Assembly: GCA_030428695.1 (NCBI GenBank)
Contig: JAUIEM010000523.1
Coordinates: forward strand, 1-5,400
Reading direction: 5' to 3'
Length of the DNA stretch: 5,400 nucleotides
Source: a bacterium
GTDB lineage: Bacteria; Planctomycetota; J058; JAJDCP01
Below are positions 1 to 5,400 of the stretch, piece by piece. The notes beneath the pieces were generated by a model. The model was not told the origin of the DNA. It did not search any database and was given only the letters and a program-made list of their open reading frames with translations. Made by a program: the position numbers and the translations under genes. How positions within the stretch are numbered: the first letter of the stretch is position 1; each line of letters opens with the position of its first letter.

Positions 1-1
1 C

Positions 2-538
2 ATCGCCAACTCCGCGGGCCTGGTCGCCGCGCCGGACGCCCACTTCGACATGGTGCGCCCCGGCATCGCCCTGTACGGGATCGAGCCGAGCCCGGTCCTC
101 GCCTCGCTGGGGCTGGCCCCCGTGCTGTCGGTCAAGACCCAGATCGCCTACCTCAAGGAGGTCGAGCCGGGCACGAGCATCAGCTACGGGCGGACCTGGA
201 AGGCGCCGCGCAAGGCGCGCATCGCGACGCTGCCGATCGGCTACAACGACGGCCTCCCACCGCAGCTCTCCGGCACCGGCGAGGTGCTGATCGGCGGCCA
301 GCGCGTGCCCGTCGTCGGGCGGATCACGATGGACTACACGATGGTCGACGTCAGCGCCCTCGAGCGCCCCCAGATCTACGACGAGGTCACCCTGATCGGC
401 GGCGACGGCCCCTCGGCGATCCGCGTCGAGGAGGTCGCGCGCTGGGCCGGCATCCTGCCCTATGCGGTGCCCTGCGGGCTCGGCAAGCGGGTCGAGCGCC
501 TGTACGTCGAGCGCCGCGCCCGGCGTCGGGCCGGCTGA
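2..538 (+). CDS. alr: Alanine racemase, C-terminal part (5' end outside window)
   Basis: PLP-dependent cytoplasmic enzyme that interconverts L- and D-alanine, supplying D-alanine for peptidoglycan. Only the last 178 codons are present; the open frame runs in from the left edge, so the catalytic lysine of the N-terminal barrel is not visible. Recognition is by family motifs in order: ANSAG near fragment residue 3, HFDMVRPGIALYG at 14-26 (its arginine is the one that contacts the PLP pyridine nitrogen in the family), the ISYGRTW motif with the second catalytic base Tyr62, GYNDG at 80-84 (usually GYADG), GRITMD with the conserved Met-Asp at 110-111, and LPYAV with Tyr154, the PLP-phosphate ligand of the family. 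The protein ends in an arginine-rich tail just after the usual terminus. After the MD pair the residue is Tyr, where Gln is common. No damage is seen. The identification is very secure; the exact isozyme (biosynthetic or catabolic) is not resolvable. Confidence 0.96.
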   Translation: MANSAGLVAAPDAHFDMVRPGIALYGIEPSPVLASLGLAPVLSVKTQIAYLKEVEPGTSISYGRTWKAPRKARIATLPIGYNDGLPPQLSGTGEVLIGGQRVPVVGRITMDYTMVDVSALERPQIYDEVTLIGGDGPSAIRVEEVARWAGILPYAVPCGLGKRVERLYVERRARRRAG

Positions 539-632
539 CCCCCCGCCACGAGAATCCACTCCTCCCCCGGGCACGTACCGTCGATGTGCAGAAATGTCGG
601 TCGCTGCGTGTCAGGTCCGTCTCTCGCGAGGG

Positions 633-667
633 CACGGCTCGTTTCCTGCGAGCGCGCCACGGCTCGT
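633..667. repeat. Pair of 10-bp direct repeats upstream of the promoter
   Basis: CACGGCTCGT occurs at 633-642 and again at 658-667, a 25-bp period. The second copy ends 8 bp before the -35 hexamer. The segment between the copies contains CGAGC (649-653), which can pair with GCTCG in either copy. A pair of identical sites just upstream of a promoter fits an activator or repressor binding region, but a 10-bp GC-rich repeat could also be chance. The regulator is unknown. Confidence 0.4.
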
Positions 668-675
668 GCGACGGC

Positions 676-704
676 TTGACGTCGTAAGCATGGGGGGCTA
701 TACC
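676..704 (+). promoter_or_regulatory. Sigma70-like promoter for the large secreted protein gene
   Basis: The -35 hexamer TTGACG (676-681) matches five of six consensus bases, and TATACC (699-704) matches four of six in the -10 element. The spacer is the ideal 17 bp. Transcription would start near 711, giving an untranslated leader of about 128 nt before the ATG at 839. The local AT-richness of the -10 region stands out in this GC-rich DNA. The placement inside the gap between alr and the next gene supports independent transcription of the latter. This is a sequence match only; an alternative sigma factor cannot be excluded. Confidence 0.6.
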
Positions 705-759
705 ATCCGACATTGCCTGAATCTGGGAAGTGAGTTGAAAGGCTCTCGCGCCTGAAAGA

Positions 760-825
760 CCACATGTGGCCCGGCCGCGGTGCGCGCTACTGTTGCGCGT
801 GCGCGCCACGCCATGGTCTCGAGAC
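760..825 (+). promoter_or_regulatory. Dyad-rich 5' leader: two palindromes flanking a GC hairpin
   Basis: The leader contains a perfect 10-bp palindrome CCACATGTGG (760-769). Next comes an inverted repeat in which 779-787 (GGTGCGCGC) pairs with 799-807 (GTGCGCGCC), nine pairs including two G-U, around an 11-nt loop. A second perfect 10-bp palindrome, GTCTCGAGAC (816-825), sits just before the ribosome-binding site. No run of T follows the hairpin, so it is not an intrinsic terminator. The elements could be operators or a translation-modulating RNA fold; no known riboswitch class is recognised. Confidence 0.35.
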
Positions 826-828
826 TCT

Positions 829-834
829 GGGGAA
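829..834 (+). promoter_or_regulatory. Ribosome-binding site deciding the start at 839
   Basis: GGGGAA lies 4 nt before the ATG at 839. The frame is open back to a TGA at 731-733, and an in-frame ATG at 764 would add 25 residues, but that ATG lies inside a palindrome and has only a weak purine stretch upstream. Starting at 839 also puts the signal peptide at the N-terminus, so the downstream ATG is preferred. Confidence 0.55.
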
Positions 835-838
835 CGGT

Positions 839-940
839 ATGGAAACCGAGCGAAGCTCTCTGGCATCCTTGCACCCGCGGACCGGCCTGCTCTGGCTCGC
901 CTGTCTGGCCTTGACTGTCCCCCTCGCGGGGCAGGAGGCC
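839..940 (+). other. Sec signal peptide of the large protein
   Basis: Residues 1-34 have an N-region with Arg5, His12 and Arg14, then a hydrophobic core of about 14 residues (LLWLACLALTVPLA, 17-30), followed by a switch to charged and polar sequence (GQEADW). A signal peptidase I cut is plausible between residues 31 and 34, but there is no perfect A-x-A box. Cys22 lies within the core and is preceded by WLA, a poor lipobox, so a lipoprotein is less likely. This predicts export across the inner membrane. Confidence 0.75.
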
Positions 941-3900
941 GACTGGCAGCTGCGCGAGCACTGGCAGGTCGATGGCTCCGTCGCCGACGCGGTCGCGCGT
1001 GACGGGACGCTGTTCCTGGGCGGAGACTTCTCCTATGTCGGCGCCTCCCGACCAGGGCTCGCGGCCTTCGACGCCGATCTCGGTCGCCTGCGCGGGCTCG
1101 CTCCCCGCTTCGACGGAAGCGTGCACGCGGTGGTCGACGACGGCGGCGGCGGCTGGTACGTCGCGGGAGACTTCGCGTCCGTCGACGGGCAGCCGGCCTC
1201 ATCGCTGGTCCACATCCTGCCCGACGGCCGCCTCGACCCCGCCTTCCTTCCCTCCATCGACGGCTCTGTCCAGATCCTTCTTCGCGCGCAGGGGACCCTC
1301 TTCCTCGCGGGCGCGTTCACCCGCGTGGACGGGCAGCCCCGCGCGGGCCTCGCCGCGCTCACCTGCGAAGACGCGCGCGTGCGGGGCTGGAACCCCGCCC
1401 CGGACGGCCCGGTGCACAGCCTCGCCAGCGGCGGCGGTTTCCTGTTCGTCGGCGGGGACTTCGGCCGCCTGGTGGCCCAGGCTCGCCGATCGCTGGCCGC
1501 CTTCGAGCTCGCCGACCTCGCGCTGTCGAGCTGGGCCCCCACCCTCGACGGCTCCGTCGCGGCCCTCGCCGTCGGCGACGAGCAGGTCTTCGTCGGCGGT
1601 GACTTCGCCACGGCCGACGGCAGCTCCCGGCGCGGCGCCGCCGCCTACAGCTTCGCCAGCGGCGGGCTGACCCGCTGGAATCCCGCGCTCGACGGTCCGG
1701 TCGCCGCGCTGCTCGCGGGCGACGAGATCGTGCTCGCCGGCGCGTTCAGCGCGGCCGGCGGCAACGCCCGCGCCGGCCTGGCCGCGGTCGACGCCGCCGA
1801 CGGCCGGGCCACGCCCTGGAACCCCGCCCCCGACGCCGCCGTCCGCTGCCTCGCGCGGTCGGCCCGCGGCGTGCTGGCCGGCGGCGACTTCACCGCGATC
1901 GGTGGTCGCGCCCAGGCCTTCCTGGCCGAGCTCGACGGCACGGGGCGGGCGACCGCCTGGACGCCCTCGCTGAACGGCCCGGTGTCCGCGCTCTCTAGCG
2001 GCGACGCCGGTGTGGTCGCGGGCGGCGACTTCGCCCTCGCCGGCGGCGTACGTCGCGCGAACCTCGCGGCCCTCGATCTCGCCAGCGGCGCGGCGACGTC
2101 CTGGAACCCCGGCGCGGACGGGCCGGTGCACTGCCTTCTGGACGTCGGCGACAAGCTGCTGGTCGGCGGCGGCTTCGCCGCGGTCGGCGGGCAGCCCCGG
2201 CGCGGGCTTGCGGCGCTGAGCTTCGGCCTGGGCAGCGCCCTCGACTGGGGGCCGGTGTGCGACGGCGATGTGTTCGCCCTCGCCAGGGCCGGCGCGCGGC
2301 TCTACGTCGGCGGACGCTTCAGCACGCTCGACGGACAGGCCCGCGGCGGTCTCGCGGCGCTGTCCCGGGACGGCCAGGTGCAGCCGTGGCGCGCCGCCCT
2401 CGACGGCCAGGTCGCCTGCCTCGAGCCCTGGTCAGGCAAGGTGCTCGTGGGCGGCCGCTTCGCGCTGGCCGGTGAGGAGCGTTTCCTCGCGCTGCTCGAC
2501 GGTGCCGACGGCACCGCGGCCACGCTCCCGGTGCGGGTCGACGGCCCGGTGCTCGAGCTCGCGCAGTGTGGCGACGCCCTCGTCCTCGGCGGGCCATTCA
2601 CGCGGGTCAACGACCTCGCGCGCGCCGGCCTGGCCGCCGTCGACCTGACGAGCGGCACCGCGATGTCCGGCTTCCCGGCAGCCGACGCGCCCGTCGGCGC
2701 CCTCGCGCCCGCCGGCTACACCGCGCTGTGGCTCGGCGGCCTCGGCCTGTGGGACGCCGAGAAACGCAGCCTGCTCGCGCTGCCCGAGCTCGACGGCGGC
2801 GTCAGCCAGATCGTCGGCAACGGGCGGGAGCTCGCGCTGGTCGGGAGCTTCACCAGCGCCGACGGGCAGCCCCGGCGGGGCGTGCTGCTCGCGCGCCGGA
2901 GCGGCGAGACGGCGCTGCCCGTGCCGCCGGTGGCGCGGCGCGACCTGCGGGCGGTCGAGCGGCCGGACGGCCGGTCCTGGGTCAACGACAGCGACATCTT
3001 CCAGGAGCTGACCGTACGCGGCCCGGCGAGCGATGACGTGTTCGTCTTCTGGGATGCGGAAGCCCCCGAGCGCACCAACCCGGGCTTCACGGTTCTCCTG
3101 CCGCCGGGCGGGCGACTGGATCTGCGCTGGGCGACCCGGCCGCTGCGGGCGCCGGGCATCGCCCGGGGCGAGATCGAGCTGTCGGGAATGGTCGAGCAGG
3201 TCATCCCGCTCCGAGCGGGAACGGCGGCGCCGGCGCACATCGACTTCGAGCACGGCGAGGTCCACTTCGATCCTTCCACCGGCTCGCTCTTCACGGTCGC
3301 GGCTGCCCACGGCGACACCCCGGGAGTCTCGCCGCTCGCGGCGGCTGTACTCCGGGCTGCCGGGATCCAGACCGGGCTGCGTGAGCCCAGGCTCGAGATC
3401 GACGGGCTGCGTTTCGCAAACCGCACGGGTCGGATCTCCTATGCGCGCGACGGCGTCTTCCGCATCCTGGACGGGACCGAGGAAGTTCTCGCCGGTCATA
3501 TCGGCTACGCTTCCCTCCACCTGGTCGAGAGCGGCCAGCTCGGCGTGCTGGCGATCGAGCTGGACAGGCTGACCCGGGGCGCCTTCGACGTCCCCGTCTC
3601 GGTGGTGATCGGGCTCTCTCCGCGCGGGCCGCGAGGGCTGACCTTTGACGGCGCCTGGAACGCGATGACCGGGAGCTTCGCGGGCGGGAGCCCGATCAAA
3701 AACCCGCTCTTGACGGGTATCGACGCCGACGATGAGGGGGTGGTGTTCGACACGCTGGGATTCGCACCCCAACACGATGTCATCCTGATCGACGGTGTCC
3801 TGTCGACCCCGAACGGGTGGGCCGACATCAACGGCTTCGGGCACGGGGCCTTCGTCGCCAAACTCGAGGGAGCCAGCGACACCCTGGCGCTGTTCTTCAC

Positions 3901-5400
3901 CGATGGTACGACGGTCACCCGCGCCGTGGATGCCGCCGGGTTCCTGCCGGCATTCTTCACCTTCGACTACTACGGCCGACGGCCGACCGTCAACGACTCG
4001 AATCGCATCGCCTTCACGGCGGTCGAGGATCTCGGCCTGGGCCTGTTCTCTTCTGGGCTGTTCGTCAGCGACTCTAGCGGGCTCCAGCTGATCAAGGTCG
4101 CCGAGACAGGATCGATGTTCAGCATGGCGCCGACCCTGAGCACGGTCGTCAACTTCGTGTACTTCGACCCGGACGGCACGGCGGTCCTGTCGAACCCCTC
4201 GATCACCACCGGCGACGGGGGCCCGATCTCCGACACTTTCAACGTCGCCGCGACGCTGCGTTTCACCAGTGGAATCGGCGAGTCGACCGGCATCGTCTTC
4301 CGCACGGCGACGAGCGGGACGCTGCATCGCCTGATCTGGGAAGGGCTTGTCACCGACGCCGGGAGCGTGATCCAGACGATCTACAGCAGCCCCTCGATGA
4401 GCGAGCCACCGTCGGGGGTCAGCGACACGGGCATGGTCGCCTTCCTCGGTGTCGTCGGCGAAGCCCCGATAAACACCCCCGACACGAGCGCCGTCCTGCT
4501 CTACCATCCGCGCTCCGGCGTCCACGAGGTCGCGCGCGAACACGACACCATCGTCGATCCGACGGGGTACCTGAGCGGCCAGAGCTTCGGCTCGTTCTAC
4601 GGCACGGGCTTCGCCGTCGGTGACGACTCGACCGTCGTCTTCATCGGAACGACCACCGCCGGACGTTCGGCGATCTTCCGCTGGAAGATCGGTGACACCG
4701 CGCCGACCCCGCTCGTCAGTAGCAGCGTTGTTCCCGGCGTCGGCTACTCGACCCCTGTCGCGTTCGGCGAGGGAACCTTCGCCGATTTCCTCGGTGTCGA
4801 CCTCGGCGATCCGTCGACCGTCGTTTTTACCGCGACCGTGGATGGACAGGACCACGACGACTCTGTCGGCGTCTTCCTGCTCGGGAATGTCGGAACCGAC
4901 TCGATCGAGTTGCACTTGCTCGCGACCGAGGGCCGTGGCGCGACGCGCGGCCGCACCTTCGACACTGTCGGCGCACAGAGCGTGTTCAGCGTCCCTCGCG
5001 CCGGATCGGCCAATCACACCGGGTTCTTTGCCCGCATCGCAGATCCGAGCGGCAGCGCCGTCGACACGATGGGGCTGTACATCACGACGCAACCGCTCGG
5101 CCCGATCGTCAAGTTCGACGCTGACGACGCGACCCCGACCAGCGCCACCGGCGACTCGGGAGCCTTCGCCCTCAAGAATCTCGTCCTGATGGACACCGGC
5201 TCTCCCCCCACGGCCATCTCCGGTGCAGAGGTCAGGATTCGAAGTCTTGGAGACGGCAACGACATCCGCATCTATGCCGCCTCACCACCGAGCGCGGCGA
5301 GCGACTCCATCGCAACCCTCGTCACCGACGAGCTCGGCGCGCTGAGCTTCTTCGTCACCCGCCCGAGTCCGAAAGTCGTGCAGTTCGTCGCCGACGTCGG
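839..5400 (+). CDS. Giant secreted repeat protein: delta-60/DUF5122 propeller plus NxxGxxAF-like repeats (3' end outside window)
   Basis: The open frame runs for 1,520 codons with no stop or frameshift and leaves the window open. Order of parts by residue: a Sec-type signal peptide, about 1-34; a half repeat, 36-57; 14 tandem units of the delta-60/DUF5122 beta-propeller type, 58-698, with consensus (V/A)GG(D/R)F...GGQxRRGLAAL...WNPxxDGPVxxL; an unassigned beta-rich stretch, about 700-960; NxxGxxAF-like repeats, about 961-1405, best seen as NDSNRIAFTA at 1052-1061; and the start of a probable Ig-like module from about 1422. No nuclease, protease, glycosidase or transmembrane motif was found. 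By analogy with such repeat proteins it is exported and acts in binding, adhesion or surface structure, but the ligand is unknown. Any outer-membrane or cell-surface anchor would be in the missing C-terminus. The gene is preceded by its own promoter and lies 300 bp after alr, with no evident functional link. The reading frame is secure; the function is not. Confidence 0.9.
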   Translation, partial: METERSSLASLHPRTGLLWLACLALTVPLAGQEADWQLREHWQVDGSVADAVARDGTLFLGGDFSYVGASRPGLAAFDADLGRLRGLAPRFDGSVHAVVDDGGGGWYVAGDFASVDGQPASSLVHILPDGRLDPAFLPSIDGSVQILLRAQGTLFLAGAFTRVDGQPRAGLAALTCEDARVRGWNPAPDGPVHSLASGGGFLFVGGDFGRLVAQARRSLAAFELADLALSSWAPTLDGSVAALAVGDEQVFVGGDFATADGSSRRGAAAYSFASGGLTRWNPALDGPVAALLAGDEIVLAGAFSAAGGNARAGLAAVDAADGRATPWNPAPDAAVRCLARSARGVLAGGDFTAIGGRAQAFLAELDGTGRATAWTPSLNGPVSALSSGDAGVVAGGDFALAGGVRRANLAALDLASGAATSWNPGADGPVHCLLDVGDKLLVGGGFAAVGGQPRRGLAALSFGLGSALDWGPVCDGDVFALARAGARLYVGGRFSTLDGQARGGLAALSRDGQVQPWRAALDGQVACLEPWSGKVLVGGRFALAGEERFLALLDGADGTAATLPVRVDGPVLELAQCGDALVLGGPFTRVNDLARAGLAAVDLTSGTAMSGFPAADAPVGALAPAGYTALWLGGLGLWDAEKRSLLALPELDGGVSQIVGNGRELALVGSFTSADGQPRRGVLLARRSGETALPVPPVARRDLRAVERPDGRSWVNDSDIFQELTVRGPASDDVFVFWDAEAPERTNPGFTVLLPPGGRLDLRWATRPLRAPGIARGEIELSGMVEQVIPLRAGTAAPAHIDFEHGEVHFDPSTGSLFTVAAAHGDTPGVSPLAAAVLRAAGIQTGLREPRLEIDGLRFANRTGRISYARDGVFRILDGTEEVLAGHIGYASLHLVESGQLGVLAIELDRLTRGAFDVPVSVVIGLSPRGPRGLTFDGAWNAMTGSFAGGSPIKNPLLTGIDADDEGVVFDTLGFAPQHDVILIDGVLSTPNGWADINGFGHGAFVAKLEGASDTLALFFTDGTTVTRAVDAAGFLPAFFTFDYYGRRPTVNDSNRIAFTAVEDLGLGLFSSGLFVSDSSGLQLIKVAETGSMFSMAPTLSTVVNFVYFDPDGTAVLSNPSITTGDGGPISDTFNVAATLRFTSGIGESTGIVFRTATSGTLHRLIWEGLVTDAGSVIQTIYSSPSMSEPPSGVSDTGMVAFLGVVGEAPINTPDTSAVLLYHPRSGVHEVAREHDTIVDPTGYLSGQSFGSFYGTGFAVGDDSTVVFIGTTTAGRSAIFRWKIGDTAPTPLVSSSVVPGVGYSTPVAFGEGTFADFLGVDLGDPSTVVFTATVDGQDHDDSVGVFLLGNVGTDSIELHLLATEGRGATRGRTFDTVGAQSVFSVPRAGSANHTGFFARIADPSGSAVDTMGLYITTQPLGPIVKFDADDATPTSATGDSGAFALKNLVLMDTGSPPTAISGAEVRIRSLGDGNDIRIYAASPPSAASDSIATLVTDELGALSFFVTRPSPKVVQFVADV
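1010..2932 (+). repeat. 14 tandem ~48-residue delta-60/DUF5122-type beta-propeller units
   Basis: Units begin at residues 58, 106, 154, 202, 250, 297, 345, 392, 440, 488, 535, 581, 630 and 665 (starts inferred from the GGDF-like motif). Spacings are 46-49 residues except unit 13, which is only 35. Each unit carries a hydrophobic strand ending in GG(D/R/A)F, a GQPR-type turn, a GLAAL strand and a W-N-P...DG-(P/S)-V strand. This matches delta-60 repeats, which are modelled as beta-propeller blades. Cysteines at VxCL in units 6, 8 and 10 are exactly 95 residues apart (337, 432, 527). Unit 2 reads PDGRLDPAF, close to the classic delta-60 signature. DNA identity between units is partial, so the array is old rather than a recent slippage product. 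Confidence 0.85.
2936..3718 (+). other. Unassigned beta-rich linker region of the large protein
   Basis: Residues about 700-960 lack both repeat signatures. The sequence alternates short hydrophobic strands with charged turns, and includes an acidic segment with HIDFEHGEVHFDP and a GLRFANRTGRISYARDG segment that look like sandwich-domain strands. There are no cysteines, no membrane segment and no recognisable catalytic motif. It bridges the GC-rich propeller array and the less GC-rich second repeat block. I do not recognise the family; an Ig-like or jelly-roll fold is possible but unproven. Confidence 0.4.
3719..5053 (+). repeat. About seven degenerate NxxGxxAF-like repeats
   Basis: Recurrent cores resemble (N/D)-D-x-x-x-V-(A/V)-F-x-(A/G). 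They are seen at residues 962-970 (DADDEGVVF), 1052-1061 (NDSNRIAFTA), 1135-1143, 1195-1203 (SDTGMVAFL), 1262-1270, 1324-1333 (DPSTVVFTAT) and about 1390-1398. Phenylalanine spacings are 89, 83, 60, 66, 62 and 67 residues. Between cores occur strings such as KVAETG, EVAREHD and LLATEGRG, equivalent to the VAxxGDPAPG segment typical of choice-of-anchor tandem-repeat NxxGxxAF proteins. The core at 1052 is the clearest; the others are divergent. The family is known mainly from secreted proteins of environmental bacteria with variable C-terminal anchors, and its function is unknown. Confidence 0.6.
5102..5400 (+). other. Possible Ig-like (Big_1/invasin-like) module, incomplete
   Basis: From residue about 1422 the sequence changes to a pattern reminiscent of bacterial Ig-like repeats: a strand around AVRI-type residues (ISGAEVRIRS), a Thr-Asp-x-x-Gly-Ala turn (VTDELGALSFFV), then alternating hydrophobics ending VVQFVADVG, which resembles the closing strand of Big_1 domains. 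It is cut by the window edge, so the assignment is tentative. Such modules commonly act as stalks between a binding region and an anchor. Confidence 0.35.

Noticed and set aside
515..560. Intrinsic terminator after alr
   Set aside because: Only short GC stems such as CGGG/CCCG can be drawn and there is no T tract.
462..755. Small plus-strand open frame spanning the end of alr and the intergenic gap
   Set aside because: It overlaps the conserved alr terminus out of frame and runs through the promoter; the protein has no recognisable features.
764..838. Upstream in-frame ATG at 764 as the true start of the large gene
   Set aside because: It would place 25 residues with three cysteines before the signal peptide and has a weaker ribosome-binding site; 839 has GGGGAA and an N-terminal signal sequence.
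893..907. Cys22 as a lipoprotein cysteine
   Set aside because: The preceding residues WLA are a poor lipobox, and the cysteine sits inside the hydrophobic core instead of at its end.
1019..1030. Recurrent GGDF motifs as a diguanylate cyclase signature
   Set aside because: The motif lacks the GGDEF glutamate, recurs every 48 residues, and follows a signal peptide; it is the repeat's strand-turn signature.
1199..2131. Minus-strand open frame of 310 codons inside the propeller array
   Set aside because: Its repetitiveness simply mirrors the 144-bp period of the sense repeats; no start context or domain supports it.
2432..5092. Very long open frame on the minus strand (886 codons)
   Set aside because: It is antisense to the repeat-protein gene; its first codon positions fall on the wobble positions of the sense codons, where GC bias removes stops. 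Its product is low-complexity Arg/Asp/Glu/Gly/Ala sequence with no motif, while the sense frame has a signal peptide and clear repeats.

Overview
The window is GC-rich bacterial DNA read entirely from the + strand. It holds the 3' end of an alanine racemase gene (alr), a gap of exactly 300 bp carrying a recognisable promoter and structured leader, and the first 1,520 codons of a very large secreted repeat protein whose stop lies beyond the right edge. No RNA gene, insertion sequence, CRISPR array or phage gene was seen. The GC-dominated wobble positions, the Sec signal peptide and the pairing of delta-60 type repeats with NxxGxxAF-like repeats suggest a large-genome environmental Gram-negative lineage such as Planctomycetota, Acidobacteriota or Myxococcota. 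The exact taxon cannot be settled from this sequence.

Layout: 2-538, alr C-terminal part with the second catalytic tyrosine, the MD substrate/cofactor loop and the PLP-phosphate tyrosine. 539-838, intergenic: a 10-bp direct repeat with a 25-bp period, a sigma70-like promoter (TTGACG, 17 bp, TATACC), a GC-rich hairpin, two perfect 10-bp palindromes and a GGGGAA ribosome-binding site. 839-5400, the giant gene. Its product reads, in order: signal peptide (about residues 1-34); a half repeat; 14 tandem units of about 48 residues (58-698) of the delta-60/DUF5122 beta-propeller type; an unrecognised beta-rich linker (about 700-960); about seven looser units of 60-90 residues resembling NxxGxxAF repeats (about 961-1405); and the beginning of a probable Ig-like (Big/invasin-like) module running off the window.

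The two genes share a strand but are probably separately transcribed: alr is a housekeeping cell-wall enzyme supplying D-alanine, and the large protein has its own promoter. The large protein looks like an exported structural or adhesive protein with two repeat modules of different origin: the first is extremely GC-rich and contains all the cysteines of the visible mature protein, while the second is less GC-rich and cysteine-free. No enzymatic motif was seen in it. The window does not show a clear new multi-gene system. The most interesting content is the architecture of this protein (14 units, compatible with two seven-bladed propellers; cysteines in every second unit at an exact 95-residue spacing; one shortened unit) and its dyad-rich leader.
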